Origin: Phenylobacterium sp.
GTDB taxonomy: Bacteria > Pseudomonadota > Alphaproteobacteria > Caulobacterales > Caulobacteraceae
Direction of reading: 5' to 3'
Assembly (NCBI RefSeq): GCF_030646615.1
Contig: NZ_JAUSLG010000073.1
Coordinates: 124,001-188,000 of the forward strand
Length of the DNA stretch: 64,000 bases
Both the position numbers and the translations under genes were made by a program. Shown here piece by piece: positions 28,060 through 35,724 of the stretch (position 1 is the stretch's first letter; each line of letters begins with the position of its first letter). Below the pieces are notes generated by a model that ran no database searches, was not told where the DNA came from, and was given only the letters and a program-made list of their open reading frames with translations.

Positions 28060-28709
28060 CAGCCAGCCACTTGAAGCTGGCGCGGCCGAACTGCCGCTGG
28101 CGCATCGAGTAGGGCCTGGCCCGCCGCCTTGGGCGTTCCATCGCCGTTGACGTAAACATAGAGGGTCGTGGTGGTCAGACCCAGGCGGCGGGCCACCTCC
28201 GTGGCTTTGGCCTCGCGGTCAGCCATCGCCGCCATGGCCATCATCAACGTCGCCCGGTCCATCTTGCGAGGTCGGCCGCCCATACGTCCCCTGGCCCGCG
28301 CTGCGGCCAGGCCTGCGTTGGTCCGTTCTGAGATCAGCTCGCGCTCAAACTCGGCGAAGGCCGCAAAGATGCCGAACGCCAAGCGGCCGTTGGCCGTCGT
28401 CGTATCGATCTGCGCGCCAGCTCCGGCGATGACCTTCAGGCCCACCCCGCGCGTCCGCAACTCATCGACAGTGTTGACCAGGTGGCGGAGATCTCGGCCG
28501 AGCCGGTCGAGTTTCCAGAGCACCAAGGTATTGCCAGGCTGGAGCGCCTTGAGGCAGGCCGCCAGTCCCGGCCGATCATCACGCCGGCCGGAGGCCAAAT
28601 CCTCATAGATGCGGTCAGGTTCGACGCCGGCTGCGGCCATGGCGTCACGCTGCGGCGCCAACGTCTGGCTCCCGTCGGCTTTGGACACGCGAACGTAACC
28701 CACCAGCAC
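28059..28709 (-). CDS. tniR: Serine resolvase of the transposon
   Basis: This 216-residue protein is a small serine recombinase. YVRVSKADGSQTL holds the catalytic Ser at about position 9. The helix E region LAFGIFAAFAEFERELISERTNAGLAAARARGRMGGRP and a C-terminal helix-turn-helix (KATEVARRLGLTTTTLYVY) follow. It would resolve cointegrates left by replicative transposition at a res site, for which candidate repeats lie just upstream. It heads the tniR-tniA-tniB unit. Confidence 0.9.
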   Translation of the reverse strand: MLVGYVRVSKADGSQTLAPQRDAMAAAGVEPDRIYEDLASGRRDDRPGLAACLKALQPGNTLVLWKLDRLGRDLRHLVNTVDELRTRGVGLKVIAGAGAQIDTTTANGRLAFGIFAAFAEFERELISERTNAGLAAARARGRMGGRPRKMDRATLMMAMAAMADREAKATEVARRLGLTTTTLYVYVNGDGTPKAAGQALLDAPAAVRPRQLQVAG

Positions 28710-28715
28710 CCGGCC

Positions 28716-28842
28716 GCTCCGTCAGAAAAGACAGATCGGAGGGTGCAAGCTTGCGATCATTTCCGCAACGGGTTTTCTGGTGGCGCAGGATCACTCCTGG
28801 GCCAATTGCGGCGACCGTCAGGAAACCGGCCGTTTTCCTGGG
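28716..28842. other. Candidate res site upstream of tniR
   Basis: Related half-sites occur as CGTCAGAAAA (28720-28729), TTTTCTGG (28773-28780), CGTCAGGAAA (28816-28825) and TTTTCCTG (28833-28840), arranged as inverted pairs. Resolvase genes usually have such a multi-subsite region right upstream. Confidence 0.5.
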
Positions 28843-28943
28843 GGGTGACGCGGGCGAGCCCATTGGCGTGATTAGCGTCTCAATGACGTCTCTGGTTTCG
28901 CGCGGCGCTGAAAGGCCAGGGCAATTGTTGCTGCGATTTCGTT

Positions 28944-29340
28944 GAGCTGCGCGAGGAACTGTTCGCCTGGAACTCCATGGTCCTGCACGAGGTGCATTTC
29001 GAAGGCTCGGCGAACGTGGCGCGCCGGTCGCACCGCTCGCGAGCGCCATCGAACGTGACTTCGGAAGCCACGATAGCTGGGCGGCGGAGTTCGCCGGCAT
29101 GGGCAAGGCGCTCGGCGGCGGTTCCGGCTGGGTTCTGCTGGCCTGGAGCGAGCGCGACCAGCGGCTTGTCCATCAGTGGGCCTCCGACCACACCCAAATC
29201 GCCGATGGCCGGCCGCTGCTTGCTTTGGACATGTACGAGCACGCCTATCACATGGACTACGGGGAGCTCACGTCGACGCCTACATGAAGGCGTTCTCCTG
29301 GGGAGGCGACAACGCGCGCTTCGCCCGCGCCGTCGCCTGA
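28944..29340 (+). pseudogene. chrC: Frameshifted Fe/Mn superoxide dismutase remnant (chrC-like)
   Basis: Three reading frames in succession encode parts of one superoxide dismutase. Frame one from 28944 gives ELREELFAWNSMVLHEVHF. Frame two, from about 29030, gives ERDFGSHDSWAAEFAGMGKA, then the metal-ligand block LDMYEHAYHMDYG. Frame three ends in DAYMKAFSWGGDNARFARAV and a stop at 29338. The first half of the enzyme is missing. Chromate operons of the chrB-chrA-chrC-chrF type include such a dismutase, so this is probably a decayed chrC beside chrA. Confidence 0.78.
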
Positions 29341-29711
29341 TACGCATCGATGTCGAATCGTGAGCGGCTGTGGCCCTGACGGGCTGCGCGGCGCCAATTG
29401 GACGAGCAGGCCCTTCCAATCGCGCTTGCAAGGCGGTAGCTATCGCCCACCGGGCCATCGCGGATCGCCCGGTTAGACGGCCCGGTCGTCCAAGATCCGC
29501 TCCTTGGAGCGTGCGCGTAAGGCGCGCGCAGGGGAGCGTGTGCCTTGGATTTCGGTTTGTGCGTCGAGCCCGCGTGGGCTTCTTTTTTCCTAGCAAGCGA
29601 ACGTCACCGCGAAAGCCGGGTCGGTCCGCCTTGCTTGGGCGATTTCGCGAGCCATCCTTCAGCGCGGCCACGCAATCGCGCGTGCGATCTGAGCCACAGC
29701 GGAGTGATGGC
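29341..29711. other. 371-bp gap before chrA
   Basis: I see no gene here; the frame of chrA stays open upstream but encodes an Arg/Pro-rich sequence unlike any ChrA. A chrB gene, often found before chrA, was not recognised. Confidence 0.5.
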
Positions 29712-30929
29712 ATGACCGCGTCTGCCGAACTCGATATGGCTGCCGAGCCGCAGCCGCCGGCGCTGAGCTATCCGCAGCTGTTCTTACGCTTCCTGCGATT
29801 CGGGCTGATGGCCTGGGGCGGGCCGGTGGCCCAGATCGCGATGCTACGGAAGGAACTGGTCGAGGAGGAACGCTGGATTTCCAGCGCGCGCTTCAATCGC
29901 CTGCTCGCTGTCATGCAGGTTCTCCCTGGGCCAGAGGCCCATGAGCTCTGTGTTCACCTTGGCATGCGCGCCAAGGGCCGGCTCGGAGGCATGCTCGCGG
30001 GGCTGGCGTTCATGCTTCCCGGCTTCCTGCTGATGTTCGCCTTGTCCTGGCTCTACTTCGCGATGGACATCCAGTCGTCTGCGCTCGGCGCCGCCTTCCT
30101 CGGCGTGCAGGTGGGCGTCGTCGCCATGATCGTGCGAGCGGTGCACCGGATCGGCGAACATGTGCTGAACGACCGGTGGCTCTGGGGCCTGGCCCTCGGC
30201 GTCGGGTTGGCATCGCTCCTAGGCGCGAGCTTTTGGGTCGTGCTGCCCATCGCCGGGGTGGTCTATGCGCTTGCTGCATCGGGTCGGCAATCTCTGGCGC
30301 TCGTGTGCGCGTTCATCGGGGTCGCCCTAGCGACCGCCGTCATCTGGTGGTCGCCGGGCGTTCAACCGGGCGATGTGCAAGCCGTCGGCGCATCGGCTGG
30401 TCCGGTGGCTCTCTTCCTCTCCGGTCTCAAAGCCGGGTTGCTGACGTTCGGCGGAGCGTACACGGCCATCCCGTTTCTCCGGAACGACGCGGTGGGGCGG
30501 GGTTGGATGACCGACGGTCAGTTCCTCGACGGTCTGGCGCTCTCGGGCATCCTGCCGGCGCCGTTGATCATCTTCTCCACCTTCGTGGGCTACGTCGGCG
30601 GCGGCCCGATTGGCGCCCTAGCCATGACCGCCGGGATTTTCCTGCCCGCCTTTGCGTTCTCGCTGATCCTCTACGATCGTCTGGAAGCCGTCCTGGAGGT
30701 CAAGCAGCTGCACGCGCTCCTGGAGGGCGTCGCTGCCGGCGTGGTGGGCCTGATCGCCGCAACGACGCTGCAGCTCGGGCAGGCGACGGCGGAACGGGTC
30801 CCGGTGCTCTGGCCAGCCCTGGTCATCTTTGCTGGCGCGCTTGCCATCCTTTATCTTTGGAAGAGCAAGCTCAACATCGTGGCCGTGATCTTCGCCGCCG
30901 GGGCGGCGGGCTGGTTCGCCTATGGGTGA
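29712..30929 (+). CDS. chrA: ChrA chromate efflux transporter
   Basis: This 405-residue membrane protein pumps chromate out of the cell. It is built of two homologous halves, each opening with the family motif: FLRFGLMAWGGPVAQIAMLRKELV near the start, and FLSGLKAGLLTFGGAYTAIPFLRND in the second half. PGPEAHELCVHLGMRAKGRLGGMLAGL and ILPAPLIIFSTFVGYVGGGPIGAL are the following conserved loops. ATG 29712 is preceded by GGAG at 29701-29704. It is the main cargo of the transposon. Confidence 0.92.
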   Translation: MTASAELDMAAEPQPPALSYPQLFLRFLRFGLMAWGGPVAQIAMLRKELVEEERWISSARFNRLLAVMQVLPGPEAHELCVHLGMRAKGRLGGMLAGLAFMLPGFLLMFALSWLYFAMDIQSSALGAAFLGVQVGVVAMIVRAVHRIGEHVLNDRWLWGLALGVGLASLLGASFWVVLPIAGVVYALAASGRQSLALVCAFIGVALATAVIWWSPGVQPGDVQAVGASAGPVALFLSGLKAGLLTFGGAYTAIPFLRNDAVGRGWMTDGQFLDGLALSGILPAPLIIFSTFVGYVGGGPIGALAMTAGIFLPAFAFSLILYDRLEAVLEVKQLHALLEGVAAGVVGLIAATTLQLGQATAERVPVLWPALVIFAGALAILYLWKSKLNIVAVIFAAGAAGWFAYG

Positions 30930-31064
30930 GCAAAGCCCCCCCGCGGGGTCAGACGCCAGTCTGGACGCCCACGTCCCCATAGCCGGCCCAACAAGTTGTT
31001 GACTGTCGAAACCGTGTTGATGAGCCGCAGCGCACGGGCGCTGCGGCGAACGAGGAGAATATCT

Positions 31065-31952
31065 ATGAAGCGAATTACGCTGACGCTGACGCTCGTCGCC
31101 GGCGCCTTTTTTGGCCAAGCCGCGAGCGCGGCCCCTGACTGGGCCGCCGTGGGCCGCGCACTGGGCAAAGAGGGCGCTGTGCAGCCCGGCGGAGTCTATC
31201 GAGTCGGGATGCCGCGGACCGATCTCAAGGTGACCCTGGACGGGGTGCCGATCAGGCCTGCGCTGGCGCTCGGATCCTGGCTTGCGTTCCAGGACATGGG
31301 CGACCACGCCATGGTCATGGGCGACCTGGTTCTCACGCACGAGGAGGTGAACCCGGTCATGAAGGTTCTCGTCGAAAACGGCCTCGAAGTGACCGCGCTC
31401 CACAACCACCTTCTGCGGTCCTCGCCGGCCACGATGTACATGCACGTAGGTGGTCACGGAGATCCGGTGAAGCTTGCCGCGGCGCTGCAGAAGGCGATCA
31501 CGCAAAGCAAGACCCCGATGGGGGCGGCATCCACGGTCGCGCCCGCTACGCCCGCTCCCGCGATCGACACGGCCGGCCTTGACCGCACGCTGGGCTACAA
31601 GGGCAAGGCCACGGGCGGCATCTACCAGTTCAGTGTTCCGCGCGCGGAGCCGGTTCGGGAAGCCGGCGCTGTGGTGCCCGAAGCCATGGGCTCGGCCACG
31701 GTCATCAACTTCCAGCCCACCGGCGGCGGCAAGGCCGCCATCACCGGTGACTTCGTCCTGACGTCCGACGAAGTGAACCCGGTGATCCGGGCGCTTCGGG
31801 CGAACGGCATAGAGGTCACCGCGCTCCACAACCACATGCTGGACGACGAGCCGCGACTGTTCTTCATGCATTTCTGGGCGAACGACGACGCGCTGATGCT
31901 CGGGCGCGGGCTTCGGTCGGCGCTGGATCACGTCAAGGCCGCCAAGCCATGA
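31065..31952 (+). CDS. Exported DUF1259 (LppY/LpqO-type) protein
   Basis: This 295-residue protein begins with a signal peptide (MKRITLTLTLVAGAFFGQAASA). It carries two copies of one domain: EEVNPVMKVLVENGLEVTALHNHLL at about 95-120 and DEVNPVIRALRANGIEVTALHNHML near 235-260. The His-rich HNH(L/M)L motif is typical of DUF1259/LppY-LpqO proteins, whose function is unknown. ATG 31065 has GAGGAG upstream. It lies 135 bp after chrA and overlaps the next gene, so it belongs to the chromate cargo. Confidence 0.78.
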   Translation: MKRITLTLTLVAGAFFGQAASAAPDWAAVGRALGKEGAVQPGGVYRVGMPRTDLKVTLDGVPIRPALALGSWLAFQDMGDHAMVMGDLVLTHEEVNPVMKVLVENGLEVTALHNHLLRSSPATMYMHVGGHGDPVKLAAALQKAITQSKTPMGAASTVAPATPAPAIDTAGLDRTLGYKGKATGGIYQFSVPRAEPVREAGAVVPEAMGSATVINFQPTGGGKAAITGDFVLTSDEVNPVIRALRANGIEVTALHNHMLDDEPRLFFMHFWANDDALMLGRGLRSALDHVKAAKP

Positions 31953-32353
31953 GGACCTGGGCCGGCATGGCGGCGACGGCGGTCTTGGCCGCCGCGCTCT
32001 CCAGCGGAGTGACTTGGGCCGTGGCGGGCAAGGATCGTGAGCCGACAGCGTTGCAGGGGGTAGGCCCGAACGGGCCACCGCTCACCATGACTGTGGCGGG
32101 GCTCCAGGCCGTTTGCGAGGTCAATGGCTCAGACCCTCGGAGCTGGTGCGCCGGCTACCTCATGGCCGCCGCCGACACGCTGCAGGCTTTCGGCGCAGGA
32201 GGGCACAAGGCCGGGACCTGTGCTGTCTCCTACCGGGTGGAGGATCTGGCGCCCCTCTACACGGGATGGGCGCGCCGATCCCCGCAGGCTGCGGATCTGC
32301 CGATGCTCGCCGGGGTCAGTCTGGCATTCCGCGAAGCCTGGCCCTGCCCCTAA
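31949..32353 (+). CDS. Exported Rap1a/Tai-like protein
   Basis: This 134-residue protein has an N-terminal signal segment (MAATAVLAAALSSGVTWAVA). The rest resembles the Rap1a/Tai fold: four cysteines, WCAGYLMAAADTLQAFG, and a C-terminal ending LPMLAGVSLAFREAWPCP. Rap1a proteins are known as periplasmic immunity proteins, but many relatives have no known role. Its ATG overlaps the preceding stop. It is the last gene of the transposon. Confidence 0.6.
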   Translation: MRTWAGMAATAVLAAALSSGVTWAVAGKDREPTALQGVGPNGPPLTMTVAGLQAVCEVNGSDPRSWCAGYLMAAADTLQAFGAGGHKAGTCAVSYRVEDLAPLYTGWARRSPQAADLPMLAGVSLAFREAWPCP

Positions 32354-32540
32354 GGCTTCACGGGGACACTCGGACAAGGCGCTAGGTCTCTTGCAAAGGC
32401 GCTCGCCCCGGCGTTTACGTGCGTTTCGAGGTGATACTCGTTCCGACCGATCCAGTTCAGATATCCGGCGCGCAGCGGTCGTCGGATTGCGGAGGATCGT
32501 CGCACACGCCATGGCGATCACCCGCAATGCCTCCCGCTCT

Positions 32541-32712
32541 GAGACGCGTCTCACCGACCGTGGGTCGGTCTCAAATAGTGCGCGTCGGTCTCAATCATTG
32601 TGATCTCAGTCTCACACAATGTGCGCCCCGGAGCGGCGAACGTCTCAGCTAATGTGCGTCGAAAGGCGTCATGAATCTCGCGTCGAGCCGTTCACTATTG
32701 CGCGTCCCTACA
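32541..32712. repeat. Right transposon end with mirrored TGAGAC array
   Basis: GTCTCA (TGAGAC on the other strand) occurs at 32548, 32568, 32588, 32609 and 32642, with spacings 20, 20, 21 and 33 bp. This is the exact mirror of the left end. The terminal repeat occupies 32675-32712. The stretch 32354-32540 before it holds no recognisable gene. Confidence 0.7.
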
Positions 32713-32718
32713 CATAAT
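32713..32718. repeat. Target-site duplication, right copy
   Basis: CATAAT borders the right end of the transposon and matches 25253-25258. Confidence 0.85.
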
Positions 32719-33298
32719 CGCGTTGAAACTCGGGTTGCAGGATAAGGCCGTTGCGGCTGATACGGGCGACAAGTGCCTCGATCGAGAGGTCCAGCGACTG
32801 CGTCGCCAGGCGCCGTTCGCTGCTTTCGAGTTCAAGCGGCGCCTCTTCCGCACCGCTCATGTCCTCAAGTTCAGCATCCGCTTCAGTCAAATCGCTCAAT
32901 TCAGCCTCTCCCCCAACGAGATCCGTCAGCAAGTTCAATAACAAAGTAAATTCGTGGTCCGCGGACGCATAGGTGAACCAGGTTGGTCCGGCCTTAATCG
33001 GCGCCGAGCAGTTTGAATTCTTCGGTGGTGTACCTGGTTCTAGCTCAAGCGTTGCAGCCAGGTTGATCCGAGCGGTCGCCGCGATGCCGCCACCGGCAAT
33101 CCAAACGGTCGCTGTTCTCCGCCCCTCTCGATGGACGTTGACACAGAGGCCCTGGCGCTCCCAACGCCACATCTTCTTGGTGGAAGCGGGATTGGCTGGG
33201 CCGAGAGCGGCCGAAACCGCCGAGACAGCCTTCCGAACCACAGCGCTATCGCCGGGCGCGGTCTCTGCGGCGCCATCAGACATTTCAATCGCAACCAC
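32713..33298 (-). pseudogene. 5' part of DUF262/HNH (GmrSD-like) gene, split by transposon
   Basis: This is the front part of the interrupted gene. Residues 1-140 form a domain I do not recognise, with an acidic linker (about 130-155). The start of DUF262 then follows as LSIEALVARISRNGLILQPEFQRDY. At the junction the transposon adds a stop (TAG at 32708-32710). Together with 24096-25252 it makes 1,743 bp, an exact 581 codons including the stop. The gene starts 14 bp after the WGR gene, so it is the third gene of the WYL operon. Confidence 0.85.
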
Positions 33299-33312
33299 CC
33301 GACTTCCCTAAC

Positions 33313-33696
33313 TCACCCAGCTACAGCTTCACCAGCGCCCAAGCGTCGGGGTCTCTCCACTCCGTGACTGCCGGGAGGGAATTTCAGGGTCCAGTCGCGC
33401 CCAGCTGGCGCCACGGCTGTGCGCTCCGCGTCGGCGGCGTAACCACGTCGCCGCTTGGCTGCCGTAATTTTCTCGAACGCCGCGAGGGCGGCCTGTCTGG
33501 TTGCAAACCAATAGGACCGTTCTTGGCCGCGAGAGCCGATACGACCCCAGGCACGCACCAGGAGCACTTCTTCAAACAAGCTGGGCTGGAGGCGAGCTGA
33601 CCAGAACCGCGACATGTTGCGGCTGGGATCAACGCGGCGAAGCATCATCACCGGCCAATCGTTAGCCAGTGCGTGTTGGGCGGCAGTCGTGCTCAT
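33313..33696 (-). CDS. WGR-domain protein
   Basis: This 127-residue protein carries a WGR domain: RRVDPSRNMSRFWSARLQPSLFEEVLLVRAWGRIGSRGQERSYWF, followed by ATRQAALAAFEKITAAKRRRGY. WGR domains bind nucleic acid in PARP-type and some bacterial proteins. Its start overlaps the stop of the WYL gene (ATGA), and the DUF262/HNH gene follows. Short free-standing WGR proteins near nucleases suggest a DNA-sensing accessory part. Confidence 0.8.
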   Translation of the reverse strand: MSTTAAQHALANDWPVMMLRRVDPSRNMSRFWSARLQPSLFEEVLLVRAWGRIGSRGQERSYWFATRQAALAAFEKITAAKRRRGYAADAERTAVAPAGRDWTLKFPPGSHGVERPRRLGAGEAVAG

Positions 33697-34502
33697 CCTT
33701 GATCCTCCGGATTTGGAGCAGATTCCGTGCGCCCGACGATGCTCAGGCGGCTTTCCGGCCTATCGAGGCCCCAACGGCGCATGGCGTAGAATTCTAGGGC
33801 CCGCCGGACCGTGACCGACAGGACGCCGTCAATGCCGTAGTCCCAGCACACCGCGCGCTTTTGGTTTTCCTCAAGGTGTGCGGCCGGCGCCAGCTTGAGG
33901 GTAACCCAGGAGCACCAATCGGAATCGAGCGGCAGGTCGGCGGCTGAGGACCCGGCCTCCACCTGATTGGGCGCCATCGCGATCCTGGAGAGGACAAAAT
34001 CTCTGAAGTCATGCCGGAGGTGGCAGTAGGCCCGAACGTGCCAGCGCTGCCCGTCCGAGACGAACGCCGTGGGCGTGATCGAACGATCCTCAGCCGAAGC
34101 GCGGCGCATGGTCTGATAGGCGACGTGAACCGTTTTGCGATCCCGGATCGCCCGGTAAAGACGCGCCATCAGCCCGACATCGAGCGGCCGGTCCAAGGTC
34201 GGCAGCACCTCGACCGCCAGACCCGCTTGCCTGGAGCGTTCGAGCCAGGAGTCGACGCTGGGCGCCCCGAACAGCGGCTCGAAGGTCGGCGATGCCTCAT
34301 AACGTCGCTGGCGGGTGTCGTAGGTGATCTGTCCCGGGGGCAGGGCGGAGAGGTAGGCCTTGAGGTCCAGCGCCGCCTGCGGCTGCGACACACGGAAGGT
34401 GTCGATGAGGTCACGGCGGTTGACCCGACCTTCCCAGAAGAGAAGCCCGTCGAGAAACCGCTGCCTGGCTTCATGCGCGTATCGCGGCGAGGGGGACGAC
34501 AT
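33693..34502 (-). CDS. WYL-domain regulator (BrxR/CapW-like)
   Basis: This 269-residue protein has an N-terminal winged helix (RRDLIDTFRVSQPQAALDLKAYLSALP) and a WYL domain (IRDRKTVHVAYQTMR, then TPTAFVSDGQRWHVRAYCHLRHDFRDFVLSRI). The C-terminal part resembles the WCX extension. Regulators of this build, such as BrxR and CapW, repress phage-defence operons until infection. It heads the leftward operon, and a palindrome in the 69-bp divergent spacer is its likely operator. Confidence 0.85.
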   Translation of the reverse strand: MSSPSPRYAHEARQRFLDGLLFWEGRVNRRDLIDTFRVSQPQAALDLKAYLSALPPGQITYDTRQRRYEASPTFEPLFGAPSVDSWLERSRQAGLAVEVLPTLDRPLDVGLMARLYRAIRDRKTVHVAYQTMRRASAEDRSITPTAFVSDGQRWHVRAYCHLRHDFRDFVLSRIAMAPNQVEAGSSAADLPLDSDWCSWVTLKLAPAAHLEENQKRAVCWDYGIDGVLSVTVRRALEFYAMRRWGLDRPESRLSIVGRTESAPNPEDQG

Positions 34503-34515
34503 GGGGAGAGTCTAG

Positions 34516-34551
34516 TTGACGGCCAAGCTCTGGTCCATATAGAAACTATAT
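34516..34551 (+). promoter_or_regulatory. sbcD promoter with overlapping palindromic operator
   Basis: TTGACG (34516-34521) and TATAGA (34538-34543) with a 16-bp spacer look like a sigma-70 promoter reading into sbcD. The palindrome ATATAG-AAA-CTATAT (34537-34551) covers the -10, so a bound dimer such as the WYL regulator would block it. Confidence 0.55.
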
Positions 34552-34571
34552 AGACGGGAGGTTGGGCTTAG

Positions 34572-35723
34572 ATGCGGATCTTGCACACATCGGATTGGCA
34601 TCTTGGCCGCACCTTGGCGCAGGAGAGCCTCCTCGACGACCAGGCCGAACTCCTCGACCAGATCTTTGCGGTGATCGTCGAACACAACGTCGACGTGCTG
34701 ATTATCGCCGGCGACCTCTTCGACAGAGCGGTGCCGCGCAAGGAAGCGGTGCAGCTCTTCAACGATTTCCTCGCCCGCGTTTACGCCGACACCGGCGCGG
34801 CGATCGTGGCGATCGCAGGCAATCACGACGCTCCTGATCGTGTCAGCTTCAACTCGGCGCTGCAGGATCCGCGGCGCGTGTTGATCCGGGGGCCTCTGAG
34901 AGACCGCCCGCACGCCTTGGTCCTTAGCGACGAGCACGGCCAAGTGGCGTTCTCAGCCTTGCCTTACTGCGAGATCTTTGCGGCGAGGGAGGCGTTCGAC
35001 GAAGTCGGCATCGCCAGCCCCGCCCACGCTCTCGCCGCGCAACTGGCGCAAGCCCGCCAGCATGTTCCGCCTGGCGCGCGATGGGTTGTGACGGCCCACG
35101 CCTTTGTCGAGGGCGGGCGGATCACGGAGACGGAGCGGCCCTTGGCTCAGGTGGGCGGTATCGAGACGGTGCCGTCAGCGATGTTTGACGGCGCGGCCTA
35201 CGTCGCCCTGGGTCACCTGCATCGCGCGCAGGAGGCCGGTGCGTCCCACATCCGATACTGCGGCTCATGGATGGGCTTCGGCTTCGACGAGGCTGACGAG
35301 GTGAAGACCCTGAGTCTGGTGGAGCTGGACGCTGGCGGCGTCGCCCAGGTGACGGAAATTCCGTTGGCCAGCCCCCGCCCGCTGCGGGTCGTGACGGGGA
35401 AGTTGGCGGACTTGGTCGCGGCGGGTCGAGCGCCCGACGCGATAGGCGCCAGCGCTCTGATCAAGGCGGTGTTGACCGACGAGGGCGCTCTTATCGATGC
35501 AATCGGCCAGTTGCGCGCTGTCTACCCTCATGTGCTGCAGTTGGAACGTCTGAACAGGCTCGCCGCTGTCGGCCCTGGCGCGGCGGCCGCGGCAGTTGAT
35601 CGGCAAGACCCGGTCAAGCTGGTGGCCAGCTTTCTCGATGCGGTGCGCGGGAAGGGGCCTGACGATGACGAGACGGGCATGATCGATGAGGCGCTGACCG
35701 ACCTCCAGAGCGAGGAGGGCTGA
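34572..35723 (+). CDS. sbcD: SbcD nuclease subunit (Mre11 family)
   Basis: This 383-residue protein is the Mre11-type nuclease partner of SbcC. The metallophosphatase motifs are in order: ILHTSDWHLGR (about 3-13), IIAGDLFDRAVP, AGNHD and then VTAHAF and ALGHLHRAQ. The complex trims hairpins and blocked DNA ends. ATG 34572 has GGGAGG about 11 bp upstream. Read divergently from a WYL-led operon, it is more likely a defence or accessory copy than the housekeeping gene. Confidence 0.92.
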   Translation: MRILHTSDWHLGRTLAQESLLDDQAELLDQIFAVIVEHNVDVLIIAGDLFDRAVPRKEAVQLFNDFLARVYADTGAAIVAIAGNHDAPDRVSFNSALQDPRRVLIRGPLRDRPHALVLSDEHGQVAFSALPYCEIFAAREAFDEVGIASPAHALAAQLAQARQHVPPGARWVVTAHAFVEGGRITETERPLAQVGGIETVPSAMFDGAAYVALGHLHRAQEAGASHIRYCGSWMGFGFDEADEVKTLSLVELDAGGVAQVTEIPLASPRPLRVVTGKLADLVAAGRAPDAIGASALIKAVLTDEGALIDAIGQLRAVYPHVLQLERLNRLAAVGPGAAAAAVDRQDPVKLVASFLDAVRGKGPDDDETGMIDEALTDLQSEEG

Positions 35724-35724
35724 C

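Larger units (their letters stand above)
25259..32712. mobile_element. Chromate-resistance transposon, TniA/IS481-type
   Basis: This 7,454-bp element has terminal inverted repeats of 38 bp with 36 identical bases (25259-25296 and 32675-32712), both starting TGTAG. It is bordered by a 6-bp duplication. Similarity of the two ends continues inward for about 170 bp. Leftward genes encode an AAA ATPase, a DDE transposase and a serine resolvase; the right half carries chromate cargo. The architecture recalls the Tn5053/Tn402 tni modules, but no tniQ is present and the duplication is 6 bp, not 5. It interrupts the DUF262/HNH gene. Confidence 0.9.

Noticed and set aside
30618..32078. Minus-strand open frame opposite chrA and the DUF1259 gene
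   Set aside because: Composition artefact; the plus-strand genes carry clear family motifs.
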